Of a stretch of DNA of 58,159 nucleotides, positions 8,424-17,095 are shown in pieces (the stretch's first letter is position 1; every line of letters begins with the position of its first letter). The notes beneath the pieces are model-generated. The model was not told the DNA's origin. It ran no database searches and worked only from the letters and a program-made list of their open reading frames with translations. Location of the stretch: the NCBI GenBank assembly GCA_029267445.1, contig JAJUIU010000016.1:1-58159 (forward strand), read 5' to 3'. A program made the position numbers and the translations under genes. The stretch comes from Rhodospirillaceae bacterium (GTDB lineage Bacteria; Pseudomonadota; Alphaproteobacteria; Azospirillales; Azospirillaceae).

Positions 8424-10580
8424 CTACCCCTCGATTTTAGAGAAGTCGGCGACGGTGTTGAGCGTGTCCCGGATGCGGGACAGCAGGCGCAGCCGGTTGG
8501 CGCGCAGCTCCCTGTCCTCGGCGTTCACGGTGACCTTGTCGAAGAAGGCGTCCACCGGCGCCCGCAGCGCGGACAGGCGGCGCATGGCGCCGGTGAAGTC
8601 CTCGGCCGCCAGAAGCGTCTCCAGCTCAGCCGCCGCGTCGTTCAGCGCGCCGAACAGGGCCTGCTCCTCCGCCTGGGCGAGGCGGGCGATCTCCACCCGC
8701 TCGTCGGCGTAGCCCTTGCCGTCCTTCTTTTCCTCGATGCGCAGGATGTTGGCGGCGCGGCGGTAAGCCGTCAGCAGGTTCGCGCCGTCCTCGGAGCCCA
8801 CGAAGGCCGCCAGCGCGTCCACCCGCTTCAGCAGCAGCACCAGATCGTCCTGGCCGCCCAACGCGAACACCGCGTCGATCAGGTCGTGCCGAACCCCCTT
8901 CTCCTTGAGCGCGACCTTCAGGCGGTCGGCGAAGAAGTTCAGAAGAGCCGATACCTCTTCCGCATCGATCTTTGACGAGCTGGCCTGGAAGCCGAAGCTA
9001 GCGTGCCCAAAGCAGGTCTTCTCAAGCCTCAACCGCAGCCCATTCTCCACCACCAGCCGGATCACGCCCAGGGCGGCGCGGCGCAGGGCGAAGGGGTCGC
9101 GGCTGCCGGTGGGCTTCTCGTCGATGCCGAAGAATCCGACCAGCGTGTCGATCTTCTCCGCCAGGGCCACGGCGATGGCGACCTTGTCGGTCGGCACGCG
9201 GTCGCTGGGGCCCAGCGGCTTGTAGTGGTCGGCGATGGCGTCGGCGACCGCCGGGTCCTCCCCCTCGTGCAGGGCGTAGTAGCGGCCCATGATGCCCTGG
9301 ACCTCGGGGAACTCCCCCACCACGCCGGTGACGAGGTCGGACTTGCACAGGCGGGCGGCGCGCTGCGCCTTCATCTCGATCTCACCCGACCAGCCCAGCG
9401 CCCGGCAGATCTCCCCCGCCAGGGCCTCGATCCGCTCCACCCGCTCGGCCACGGTGCCCAGCTTCTCGTGGAAGGTGATGTCCTTCAGGGCCGGCAGCCG
9501 GTCCTCCAGCTTCACCTTGCGGTCCTGGTCCCAGAAGAACTTGGCGTCGGAGAGGCGGGCGCGGAGCACGCGCTCGTTGCCCGCCACCACGGCCTTTCCG
9601 CCATCCACTGTTTCCCGGTTCGCCACCACGACGAAGCGCGGGGCGAGCTTTCCGTCCGGCGTCTCCAGCGCGAAGTAGCGCTGGTGCGTCTTCATGGAGA
9701 CGGTCAGCACCTCCGCCGGGACGTCCATGAAGCGGTCGTCGATGGCGCCGGTCAGGACCACCGGCCATTCGACCAGTCCCGCCACCTCCTCCAGCAGGCC
9801 CGGATCGTCCTTCAGGCGCAGGCCTTCCCTGGCGGCGGCGGCGTTGGCCCCCTCCAGGATCAGGCGCTTGCGCTCCTCCCGGTCGAGCACGACCTTGGCG
9901 TCCAGCAGCCTGGCCTTGTAGTCCGCGAACCCCGTCACCGCGAACGGCTCCGGCGCCAGGAAGCGGTGGCCGCGCGTGGTGTCGCCATAGGGGATGGTGC
10001 GGGACCGCACCTCGCCCGCGAGGCAGGCGTTACCGCCCGTCGCCTCGGGTGCCGGCTCCTCCGTCGCGAGCGTCAGGGCGCCCGGCACCACATTGCCGTC
10101 GAACACGGCCAGGATTGTGTGCAGCGGCCGGACCCAGCGGAACTGGTTCGCCCCCCAGCGCATGGATTTCGGCCAGGGCAGCTCCCGGATCGCCGCGTCG
10201 ATGATGGCCGGCAGGGCGTCCACGGTGGCCCCGCCCGGCTTCTCGATCACGGCGAAGTAGAATTCGCCCTTGCCGGTGTCGCGCAGCTCGGCCTGCGAAA
10301 TGTCGGTCAGCCCGGCCGCGCGGAGGAAGCCCTGGATCGCCTGCTCAGGGCTGCCGGCGCGGGGGCCCTTGCGCTCCTCCTTTACGTCCGCCTGCCGGGT
10401 GGGCAGCCCGTCCACCACCAGCGCCAGCCGGCGGGGAGTGGAGTGCGCGGCGGCTTCGTTGAAGGCGATGCCGGCGGCCGTCAGCTTGTCGGTGACGAGG
10501 CGCCGGAAATCATCCGCCGCGCGCACCTGCATGCGGGCGGGGATCTCCTCCATGAAGAGTTCGATCAGCAGCTCGGCCAT
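8424..10580 (-). CDS. glyS: Glycyl-tRNA synthetase beta subunit
   Basis: The 718-residue product begins [18 protein letters not shown], the hallmark N-terminus of the bacterial GlyRS beta chain, and has the family's usual length of about 700. The beta chain binds tRNA-Gly and supports charging by the alpha chain in an alpha2beta2 enzyme. The C-terminal part contains the anticodon-binding/DALR-like helical region ([45 protein letters not shown]). It lies downstream of glyQ in the same direction, separated by 234 bp that hold a large inverted repeat. Confidence 0.97.
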   Translation of the reverse strand: MAELLIELFMEEIPARMQVRAADDFRRLVTDKLTAAGIAFNEAAAHSTPRRLALVVDGLPTRQADVKEERKGPRAGSPEQAIQGFLRAAGLTDISQAELRDTGKGEFYFAVIEKPGGATVDALPAIIDAAIRELPWPKSMRWGANQFRWVRPLHTILAVFDGNVVPGALTLATEEPAPEATGGNACLAGEVRSRTIPYGDTTRGHRFLAPEPFAVTGFADYKARLLDAKVVLDREERKRLILEGANAAAAREGLRLKDDPGLLEEVAGLVEWPVVLTGAIDDRFMDVPAEVLTVSMKTHQRYFALETPDGKLAPRFVVVANRETVDGGKAVVAGNERVLRARLSDAKFFWDQDRKVKLEDRLPALKDITFHEKLGTVAERVERIEALAGEICRALGWSGEIEMKAQRAARLCKSDLVTGVVGEFPEVQGIMGRYYALHEGEDPAVADAIADHYKPLGPSDRVPTDKVAIAVALAEKIDTLVGFFGIDEKPTGSRDPFALRRAALGVIRLVVENGLRLRLEKTCFGHASFGFQASSSKIDAEEVSALLNFFADRLKVALKEKGVRHDLIDAVFALGGQDDLVLLLKRVDALAAFVGSEDGANLLTAYRRAANILRIEEKKDGKGYADERVEIARLAQAEEQALFGALNDAAAELETLLAAEDFTGAMRRLSALRAPVDAFFDKVTVNAEDRELRANRLRLLSRIRDTLNTVADFSKIEG

Positions 10581-10617
10581 GTCAGGCGACCTTCCGGCCG
10601 GCCGGCTGGCCCACCGC

Positions 10618-10788
10618 TTCCCTCTCCCAGGGGGAGAGGGAGGGGCCCGCGCAGCGGGAGGGTGAGGGGGTAAGGTGCATCAGGATGTTGGACCGTCGAC
10701 GGCCGGCGACGGACAGGAGGGTCCGTACCCCCTCACCCTCCCAAGCCTGACGGCTCGGGTCCCTCCCTCTCCCCCTGGGAGAGGGAAG
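10618..10788. repeat. Long inverted repeat between glyQ and glyS
   Basis: Two arms of roughly 55-63 nt (10618-10672 and 10725-10788) are inverted copies of each other around a spacer of about 50 nt. The outer part of each arm is itself a small palindrome (CCCTCTCCCAGGGGGAGAGG and its complement). The inner part reads CCCCCTCACCCTCCC. The arms differ mainly in a central block of about 12-20 nt. The whole could fold into one long hairpin in the glyQ-glyS transcript. This kind of CCCTCACCCTCCC/CCCTCTCCC sequence is a familiar dispersed intergenic repeat in GC-rich proteobacteria (from memory, not searched). Confidence 0.8.
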
Positions 10789-10814
10789 AATCTGTAACGA
10801 GGTCATGGGCCGCA

Positions 10815-11717
10815 TCACGCCGCCCTCCCCGCCCGGTAGGCGTCGGCCAGCCAACTTTCGCAGCAGGCCTTGGCGAGGGTGCGGACGCGTAGGATGTAGC
10901 TCTGGCGCTCCACGACCGAGATCACGCCGCGCGCGTCCAGCAGGTTGAACAGGTGCGATGCCTTGATGCACTGGTCGTAGGCGGGCAGGGCCAGACCCTT
11001 GTCCAGCAGGGCCTGGCATTCCTTCTCGCTGTCCTGGAAGTGGCGCAGCAGGCGGTCGGTGTCGGCGTATTCGAAGTTATGGGCGGAGTACTCGATCTCC
11101 GCCCGCTTGAACACGTCGCCGTATTTCACGCCGCGGCCGTTGAAGTCCAGGTCGTAGACGTTCTCCACCCCCTGGATGTACATGGCCAGCCGCTCCAGCC
11201 CGTAGGTGAGCTCCGCCGACACGGGATCGCACTCGATGCCGCCGACCTGCTGGAAGTAGGTGAACTGCGTCACCTCCATCCCGTCACACCAGACCTCCCA
11301 GCCCAGGCCCCAGGCGCCCAGCGTCGGGCTTTCCCAGTCATCCTCGACGAAGCGGATGTCGTGCAGGGCGGGATCGATGCCCAGCGCCACCAGGGACTTC
11401 AGGTACAGGTCCTGGATGTCCGGCGGCGACGGCTTCATGATCACCTGGAACTGGTAGTAGTGCTGCAGCCGGTTCGGGTTCTCCCCGTAGCGGCCGTCCT
11501 TCGGGCGGCGCGACGGCTGCACATAGCAGGCGTTCCAGGCGTCGGGGCCAAGGGCGCGCAGTGTCGTCGCCGGATGGAAGGTGCCCGCACCCACCTCCAT
11601 GTCGTAGGGCTGGAGCACGACGCAGCCCTGGTCGGACCAGAACCGCTGGAGGGTGAGGATCACGCCCTGGAAACTGAGCGGTTTCCCGGCGCCGCTGGTG
11701 GCCGCCGCGTTAGTCAT
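10815..11717 (-). CDS. glyQ: Glycyl-tRNA synthetase alpha subunit
   Basis: The 300-residue product carries the catalytic class II aminoacyl-tRNA synthetase core. Characteristic stretches are [60 protein letters not shown] and [20 protein letters not shown]. It forms the alpha2beta2 enzyme with glyS downstream. No T-box or other leader structure is visible in the roughly 100 bp upstream. Length and sequence fit the family throughout. Confidence 0.97.
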   Translation of the reverse strand: MTNAAATSGAGKPLSFQGVILTLQRFWSDQGCVVLQPYDMEVGAGTFHPATTLRALGPDAWNACYVQPSRRPKDGRYGENPNRLQHYYQFQVIMKPSPPDIQDLYLKSLVALGIDPALHDIRFVEDDWESPTLGAWGLGWEVWCDGMEVTQFTYFQQVGGIECDPVSAELTYGLERLAMYIQGVENVYDLDFNGRGVKYGDVFKRAEIEYSAHNFEYADTDRLLRHFQDSEKECQALLDKGLALPAYDQCIKASHLFNLLDARGVISVVERQSYILRVRTLAKACCESWLADAYRAGRAA

Positions 11718-11820
11718 AAGGACCGCGCTTTTCGTAAGGGATTATTGCGGTGCGGCGCACCTTAGTGGGGCCGTCCGTTCGAATCAAGGCGGGGGGCGGC
11801 CTAGCCGGAGTGCGCCAGCG

Positions 11821-12072
11821 TCAGCCCTGCGGGCAGCCCGGCTTGCCGCATTTCGGCGCGTCCTGCGGGACATAGACGCCACAGACCGCGCACTGGGTCA
11901 TGTCCTCCGCCGTGACGCGCCTGGGCTGCCCCTTGCGGTCCCGCTTCAGCTCCTCCCCCCGCTCGCGGGCAAGGCGGTCCCGCTCCTTCTGCAGGCGGGT
12001 CACCATCTTGAAGCCGTACCAGACGGCCAGGACGATGGCGACGAGGACCAGGATCTTGGTGAGGGAGAACAT
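11821..12072 (-). CDS. Small membrane protein with zinc-ribbon-like C-terminus (PP0621-like)
   Basis: The 83-residue product has one N-terminal membrane segment (MFSLTKILVLVAIVLAVWYG), a basic helical linker (KERDRLARERGEELKRDRK) and a C-terminal four-cysteine motif, C-x2-C-x10-C-x4-C (QCAVCGVYVP ... KCGKPGCPQG). The layout and the C-x2-C-x-VYVP sequence resemble the PP0621 family of uncharacterised proteobacterial proteins. ATG 12072 is preferred over a TTG 33 bp upstream, because the membrane segment then starts at the N-terminus; neither start has a strong ribosome-binding site. It lies between glyQ and the S49 peptidase gene, all on the same strand. Confidence 0.75.
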   Translation of the reverse strand: MFSLTKILVLVAIVLAVWYGFKMVTRLQKERDRLARERGEELKRDRKGQPRRVTAEDMTQCAVCGVYVPQDAPKCGKPGCPQG

Positions 12073-12153
12073 GGCGACGGCACGGGTGGTGTCGGACGGG
12101 CGCAAGAATGGCGGCAGGTGCGGTCCGCGCCAAGCGCTAATCGCCCCGGCGCG

Positions 12154-13017
12154 TCACAGGCCGAAGCGGCCCCACAGCGCCCGCTCCTCCAGCGCCTGGA
12201 CGAGGCCGGCGGGCAGGCCCGACAGGTCGAGGGCCGGGGCCCGCCCCTCCGTCAGGCCAAGGCGTCGGGCGAACCAGGGCTTGCGTTCCACGACGGGGCG
12301 GAGAACCACCTTCTCCCCATAGCGGGCGCGCAGGGTCGAGCGCGCGTCGCCGAGCGCGTCCACCAGCCCGAGCTCAAGACCCTTGGCGCCGGTCCAGAAC
12401 TCGCCGGTGAAAAGCTGCTCCTCCGGCGCCTTCAGCTTGCCGGCGCGGCGGGTGCGGACCCAGTCCTTGAACATCTCGTGCACTTCGAGCTGAAGGCCCT
12501 TCAGCCGCGCCACGTCCTCCTCCCGCTCGGGCTGGAACGGGTCCAGCAGGGACTTGCGGTCGCCGGAAGTGTAGAGCCGCCGCTCGATCCCCCAGCGGGC
12601 GATCAGGTCCTGGAAGCCGAAGCTCTGGGAGATGACGCCGATGGAGCCGACGATGCTGCTGGGATCGGCCACGATCTCGTCGGCGGCGCAGGCGATCCAG
12701 TACCCGCCGCTTGCCGCCACATCCTCCACGAAGGCGATGACGGGCACCTCCTTCTCCTTGGCGAGTGCGCGGATGCGGCTGCCGATGAGGGAGGACTGGG
12801 CGGGGGAGCCGCCGGGCGAGTTCACCACGATGGCGACCGCCGCCTGGTCCTTGGGCGCGAAGGCGCGCTCCAGCAGCCCGGCGACGGTCTGCATGCAGAG
12901 GCCCGGACGGAAGCCGGCCGACGCGGCGATCACGCCGGAGAGGCGGAGGACGGAAACGACGGGCGGGTTTTCCTGGCCGAGGGCTCGGCGGATACGGCGC
13001 ATGATCATGAATGTCAC
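12154..13017 (-). CDS. S49 family serine peptidase (SppA/SohB-like)
   Basis: The 287-residue product is a ClpP-fold protease of the signal-peptide-peptidase A family. The Ser nucleophile sits in AASGGYW (Ser103) and the Lys general base in SGDRKSLLDPF (Lys155). The 52-residue Ser-Lys spacing matches single-domain members such as Bacillus SppA. IVVNSPGGSP is the conserved oxyanion/nucleotide-like loop. There is no clear N-terminal membrane anchor, so it could be cytoplasmic or peripheral. The start is uncertain: GTG 13017, ATG 13008 and ATG 13002 are all in frame. It lies 15 bp after the methyltransferase stop, probably in one operon with it. Confidence 0.88.
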   Translation of the reverse strand: MTFMIMRRIRRALGQENPPVVSVLRLSGVIAASAGFRPGLCMQTVAGLLERAFAPKDQAAVAIVVNSPGGSPAQSSLIGSRIRALAKEKEVPVIAFVEDVAASGGYWIACAADEIVADPSSIVGSIGVISQSFGFQDLIARWGIERRLYTSGDRKSLLDPFQPEREEDVARLKGLQLEVHEMFKDWVRTRRAGKLKAPEEQLFTGEFWTGAKGLELGLVDALGDARSTLRARYGEKVVLRPVVERKPWFARRLGLTEGRAPALDLSGLPAGLVQALEERALWGRFGL

Positions 13018-13032
13018 ATGGGGAGTGTGGGA

Positions 13033-13791
13033 TCACAGCGCCAGAGGGGCCCCATGTCGCAGGACGGCCTCCGCCGCGTCGGTGAACACGCCGTCCGGGC
13101 GGTGCAGCACCAGCCCCGCCGACAGGGTCAGGGGTGCGCGCGCGTTCCGGCGCGCCTGGACGATGACCCGCTTCGCGGGCTCCCCGGCCTTGGGCCACAG
13201 GGGGAAGACGACGGTGCCGCCGAAGCGCCCATCCAGCAGCGCCAGCACCTCCCCCAGCCGATCCGCCCGGTGGATGAGGGTCAGGGTGCCGCGCGCGGTC
13301 ATCAGCCGCAGGGCCGCGCGGACCCAGTCGGCCAGGGTGGCGTCCCCCGCCGATTCGCCGTGGGCCACGGCCTTGCGCGCGTCGGCCGACGGCGTGTGAC
13401 CGCCCGCCGGATGGAAGGGCGGGTTCATCATCACCCGGTCGAACCGCGCGTCCGCCAGGGCCGGCGGCGGGGACCGGACATCGCCGCACAGCACCGCGAC
13501 GCGTCCATCCAGGCCGCTCAGAACGGCACTCCGCCCGGCGAGTTCGGCGATCTCAGGCAGCAGTTCCAGTCCGGTCACCCGCACATCCGACAGCCGCGCG
13601 GCGAGGCACAGGGCCGCGGCACCCGTGCCGCACCCCAGGTCCAGCACGCGCTCGCCCGCCTGGGCGGGCACGGCGGCGGCGAGCAGAACGGGATCGATCG
13701 CCGCCCTGTAACCGCCCTTCGGTTGGAGCAGGCGCACCCGTCCGCCGAGCAGCAGGTCCTCCGTCAGGTCCGCCGCCGCCGGCGCCGTCAC
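13033..13791 (-). CDS. tRNA1(Val) A37 N6-methyltransferase-like (TrmN6 family)
   Basis: The 252-residue product is a Rossmann-fold SAM methyltransferase with motif I VLDLGCGTGAAAL and the N6-adenine/glutamine catalytic motif NPPF (MMNPPFHPAGG). The N-terminal LLGGRVRLLQPKGGYRAAIDPVLLAAA is characteristic of the TrmN6/YfiC group, which methylates A37 of tRNA1(Val). The start is the GTG at 13791, which overlaps the stop of the upstream small gene in a GTGA, implying translational coupling. The exact substrate in this organism is inferred from family. Confidence 0.85.
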   Translation of the reverse strand: MTAPAAADLTEDLLLGGRVRLLQPKGGYRAAIDPVLLAAAVPAQAGERVLDLGCGTGAAALCLAARLSDVRVTGLELLPEIAELAGRSAVLSGLDGRVAVLCGDVRSPPPALADARFDRVMMNPPFHPAGGHTPSADARKAVAHGESAGDATLADWVRAALRLMTARGTLTLIHRADRLGEVLALLDGRFGGTVVFPLWPKAGEPAKRVIVQARRNARAPLTLSAGLVLHRPDGVFTDAAEAVLRHGAPLAL

Positions 13792-14018
13792 GGCCACCAC
13801 CCCTCGGCGGGCAGGGGCACCCCCGCCTCCTCCAGCACCTGGCTGGCGCCGGGGAAATCCTCGTCGATCACGGCGAGCCGCCGGGGGATCGCCCCGATCG
13901 ACCCCTCCATGGACGAGGTGAACGCGTCCAGCAGCACGGCCTGGATGCCGGCGTCGGCCAGCAGCGCCTGAACGAAACTGATCTCCACCGGGTCGTTGCT
14001 GCGCAGGATCGTCTTCAT
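13788..14018 (-). CDS. DUF2007-type small protein
   Basis: The 76-residue product (MKTILRSNDPVEISFVQALLADAGI...) has the ferredoxin-like fold pattern of DUF2007 proteins, annotated as putative signal-transducing: a strand, a helix that carries VQALLADAGI, and a second strand with an aliphatic V-I-D-E-D-F. Its stop overlaps the GTG start of the TrmN6-like methyltransferase by 4 bp. The function of the family is not established. Confidence 0.8.
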   Translation of the reverse strand: MKTILRSNDPVEISFVQALLADAGIQAVLLDAFTSSMEGSIGAIPRRLAVIDEDFPGASQVLEEAGVPLPAEGWWP

Positions 14019-14242
14019 CGGACCCGATCTGGCGGGATGGCGGATTTCCAGGCCTGGCGCGCCACGCCGCCGTGCCATCCTGCGGCGGAATAGGCCGGGG
14101 CCTTGACCGCCGGGGGCATGACATTATGCTCCCGGACGCATCCGCCCGCGTCAATGCCCCCGTCAGAGGGGCGGGCGGACACCAGAACAAGCCGCGCCGC
14201 GGTCGATGAACGGCGGGCCCGCAGCATCAGGAGCATCCGTCC

Positions 14243-15265
14243 GTGGCCGTGGTCACCAATCTCGATCAGAAGCGTCGCAAGGCCACCCCGGATCCCCTGG
14301 AGACGCTGGTCGGGCTGGTGGAGGACGATCTCCACGCCGTCAACGACATCATCCTCGCCCGCATGCAGTCGCCGGTGGAGCTGATCCCGCAGCTGGCCGG
14401 ATACCTCGTCGCCAGCGGCGGCAAGCGGCTGCGCCCGGTGCTGACGCTGGCCGCCGCGAAGCTCTGCGGCTATCACGGCGGCCGGCAGAACGCGCTGGCC
14501 GCCTGCGTGGAGTTCATCCATACGGCCACGCTGCTGCACGACGACGTGGTGGACGAGAGCGACCTGCGCCGCGGGCAGGCCAGCGCCAACGCGGTGTTCG
14601 GCAACAAGGCGAGCGTGCTGGTCGGCGACTTCCTGTTCGCCCGCGCCTTCCAGGTGATGGTGGAGGACGGGTCGCTGGACGTGCTGCGCATCCTGTCCAA
14701 CGCCTCGGCCGTCATCGCCGAGGGCGAGGTGCTGCAGCTCACCACCACGAACGACACCGAGACGTCCGAAGAGGCCTATCTGGAGGTCATCAAGGCCAAG
14801 ACGGCGGAGCTGTTCGCCGCCGCCTGCCGCATCGGCGCCGTAGTCGCCAGCCGCCCGCCGGTGGAGGAGGAGGCGCTGCGCAGCTACGGCCTCAACCTCG
14901 GCATCGCCTTCCAGCTGGTGGACGACGTGCTGGACTATTCGGCGGTGCAGGCGCGGCTGGGCAAGACGATCGGCGACGACTTCCGCGAGGGCAAGATCAC
15001 CCTGCCGGTGGTGCTGGCCTTCCGGCGCGGCGACGACGAGGAGCGGGCCTTCTGGCGCCGAACCATGGAGGACATGGAGCAGAAGGACAGCGACCTCGAC
15101 CGCGCCATCGAGATCATGAACCGCCACAACGCGCTGCGCGACTCGGTGGAGCGGGCCCGGCACTACGGCGCCGTCGCCCGCGACGCGCTGGGCCTGTTCC
15201 CGGCCAGCCCGGTCAAGCGAGCCATGCTGGACGTCATCGACTTCGTCGTCGACCGCGACTACTGA
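14243..15265 (+). CDS. Polyprenyl (octaprenyl/decaprenyl) diphosphate synthase
   Basis: The 340-residue trans-prenyltransferase extends isopentenyl units for the ubiquinone side chain. The first aspartate-rich motif is LLHDDVVDESDLRRG and the second is LVDDVLDYSA. GGKRLRPVL is the substrate-binding region. Sequence and length match IspB/DdsA proteins; chain length (8 or 10 units) cannot be read from sequence alone, although alphaproteobacteria typically make Q-10. The start is GTG 14243. It is divergent from the DUF2007-methyltransferase-peptidase operon and is followed by tRNA-Pro. Confidence 0.93.
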   Translation: MAVVTNLDQKRRKATPDPLETLVGLVEDDLHAVNDIILARMQSPVELIPQLAGYLVASGGKRLRPVLTLAAAKLCGYHGGRQNALAACVEFIHTATLLHDDVVDESDLRRGQASANAVFGNKASVLVGDFLFARAFQVMVEDGSLDVLRILSNASAVIAEGEVLQLTTTNDTETSEEAYLEVIKAKTAELFAAACRIGAVVASRPPVEEEALRSYGLNLGIAFQLVDDVLDYSAVQARLGKTIGDDFREGKITLPVVLAFRRGDDEERAFWRRTMEDMEQKDSDLDRAIEIMNRHNALRDSVERARHYGAVARDALGLFPASPVKRAMLDVIDFVVDRDY

Positions 15266-15311
15266 GGCCGGTCGGGCGCCGGCCGGCTCCGGCGCGCCGA
15301 CAGGATTGCCC

Positions 15312-15340
15312 TTGCAGTCCCCAGCCGGGGGGGCTATATA
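15312..15340 (+). promoter_or_regulatory. Sigma-70-type promoter for tRNA-Pro
   Basis: TTGCAG (15312-15317) and TATATA (15335-15340) are separated by exactly 17 bp, an almost ideal housekeeping promoter. Predicted transcription start is near 15347, about 25 nt before the mature tRNA. TATATA stands out sharply in this GC-rich background. Confidence 0.75.
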
Positions 15341-15371
15341 GCCCGCCGCTTCGCCGCGCGCCGGCGAGTGA

Positions 15372-15448
15372 CGGAGAGTAGCTCAGCCTGGTAGAGCACT
15401 GCTTTCGGGAGGCAGGGGCCGGAGGTTCGAATCCTCTCTCTCCGACCA
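15372..15448 (+). tRNA. tRNA-Pro, anticodon CGG
   Basis: A 77-nt cloverleaf with CCA encoded. The acceptor arm is CGGAGAG / CTCTCCG with discriminator A. The D arm is GCTC...GAGC. The anticodon stem is CTGCT / GGCAG (one T-G pair) with loop TTCGGGA, so the anticodon is CGG (reads CCG). The T loop is TTCGAAT in a 5-bp stem. G follows the anticodon, as expected for tRNA-Pro. Confidence 0.95.
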
Positions 15449-15458
15449 AGTTCCGAGA

Positions 15459-15484
15459 CGCCCCGGCCCGCGCCGGGGCGTTTT
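15459..15484 (+). terminator. Rho-independent terminator of tRNA-Pro
   Basis: Perfect 8-bp stem CGCCCCGG / CCGGGGCG with a 6-nt loop, followed by TTTT, 10 nt after the tRNA 3' end. Confidence 0.9.
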
Positions 15485-15638
15485 CGATTCCAGCGCGCTT
15501 CCATCAGCGAAACCTGAAAAATATCCTGCCGCCGACCGTGCTTTGTCTCCGGTCGGGGTGTTCGCTTCTGGCCGGGTCCCTCGATCCTGGGCGACCCGCG
15601 CCAAAGGAAGCGAAAACCCTTAGGCGGAGGAAATGCCT

Positions 15639-17084
15639 ATGCTCGGTCTGTTGGGGATCGTCCTGTCCCTGGCCCTTCTGATGTACCTGGCCTACAGGGG
15701 TATCAGCGTTCTCATCCTGGCCCCTTTGCTCGCCCTGCTCGCCGTGGTGATCGGCGGCGACGCGCCCGTGCTGGCGACCTACACCCAAGTCTTCATGAAG
15801 TCGGCCGGCAACTATGTGGTGACCTACTTCCCGCTGTTCCTGCTGGGCGCCCTCTTCGGCAAGCTGATGGACGACAGCGGATCGGCCGCGTCCATCGCCC
15901 GCTGGATCGTCGCGCGGACGGGTCCGGAACGGGCCATCCTGGCGGTGGTCCTGGCCTGCGGGATCCTGACCTATGGCGGCGTGTCCCTGTTCGTCGTCGC
16001 CTTCGCCATCTTCCCCATCGCCGTCGCCCTGTTCCGGGAGGCTGGCATTCCCAAGCGTCTCATCCCCGGGGCGATCGCGCTGGGCTCGTTCACCTTCACC
16101 ATGACGGCCCTGCCGGGCACCCCGGCGATCCAGAACCTGATCCCGATGCCCTATTTCGGCACGGACGCATTCGCCGCACCGATCCTGGGCATCATCGCCG
16201 GCCTCATCATGTTCGGACTGGGCACGCTATGGCTGATGCGGCGGCACCATGCCGCGCAGGCGCGGGGCGAAGGCTTCCTGTCCGACGAGCCAGCACCACG
16301 GTCGCTGTCCGCCATGGCCGTCCAGGGCGGTGCCGCGCAGACGGGTCAGGCCGATGTCGGCGACAGGGGCCGCCCGGCGCGCATCCCCCCCGTCGCGGTC
16401 GCCTTCCTGCCCATCCTGCTCGTGGTGGGCCTGAACTACGCGCTCAGCAACGTCGTGATCCCGTCGATGGACACCGGGTATCTGGCGGACCCCAAATATG
16501 GCGGCATCACCGTCGACAAGGTGAAGGGCACCTGGGCGATCATCGTGGCGCTGGTGGTCTCCTGCGCCGTCATCCTGGCGCTGCACTGGCGTGCGATGGA
16601 CGCGAAGGAGAGCGTGAACAAGGGTGCGCTCGGATCGCTGCTGCCGATCTTCAACACGGCGTCGGAGGTCGGTTACGGCGCGGTGATCTCCTCCCTCGCC
16701 GCCTTCGTCATCCTGCGCGACGCCGTACTGGGCCTGTCGCCGGACAATCCGTTGATCTCGCTCGCCGTCGCCGTCAACGTGCTCGCCGGCATCACCGGCT
16801 CCGCCTCCGGCGGGATGAGCATCGCGCTGGAGACGCTGGGCGAAACCTACGCCCAGATGGGGGCGGCCGCCGGGATCAGCGGCGAACTGATGCACCGGAT
16901 CACCTCCATCTCCTCCGGCGGGTTCGACGCGCTGCCCCACAACGGCGCCGTGATCACCCTTCTGGCCATCTGCGGCTTGACCCACAGGGAGTCCTATCTC
17001 GATATCTTCATCGTCGCCGTGTGCATTCCGGTGGCGGCGCTGATCACCGTCATCCTGCTCGGCAGCGCCTTCGGCACCTTCTGA
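15639..17084 (+). CDS. GntP family organic acid permease
   Basis: The 481-residue product is an integral membrane protein with about 12 hydrophobic segments. GntP-family features include the N-terminal [34 protein letters not shown], the [13 protein letters not shown] loop, and [15 protein letters not shown] near the C-terminus. Members transport gluconate or other sugar acids; one branch carries D-beta-hydroxybutyrate. ATG 15639 is preferred because GGAGG ends 8 nt upstream, while an ATG 6 nt earlier would be too close. The stop codon overlaps an ATG in TGATG that opens the CoA-transferase frame, so substrate uptake and CoA activation are probably linked. Confidence 0.92.
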   Translation: MLGLLGIVLSLALLMYLAYRGISVLILAPLLALLAVVIGGDAPVLATYTQVFMKSAGNYVVTYFPLFLLGALFGKLMDDSGSAASIARWIVARTGPERAILAVVLACGILTYGGVSLFVVAFAIFPIAVALFREAGIPKRLIPGAIALGSFTFTMTALPGTPAIQNLIPMPYFGTDAFAAPILGIIAGLIMFGLGTLWLMRRHHAAQARGEGFLSDEPAPRSLSAMAVQGGAAQTGQADVGDRGRPARIPPVAVAFLPILLVVGLNYALSNVVIPSMDTGYLADPKYGGITVDKVKGTWAIIVALVVSCAVILALHWRAMDAKESVNKGALGSLLPIFNTASEVGYGAVISSLAAFVILRDAVLGLSPDNPLISLAVAVNVLAGITGSASGGMSIALETLGETYAQMGAAAGISGELMHRITSISSGGFDALPHNGAVITLLAICGLTHRESYLDIFIVAVCIPVAALITVILLGSAFGTF

Positions 17085-17095
17085 TGGAGGCGAGC

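Noticed and set aside
5761-8712. Open frame of 983 codons antisense to ppdK and the end of glyS
   Set aside because: Its product is a His/Leu/Arg/Asp-rich sequence with no domain, mirrored from a convincingly real gene; such shadows arise from extreme third-position GC.
11718-11820. Possible T-box or leader controlling glyQ-glyS
   Set aside because: No specifier-loop or T-box consensus and no attenuator-like terminator could be seen in the upstream sequence.
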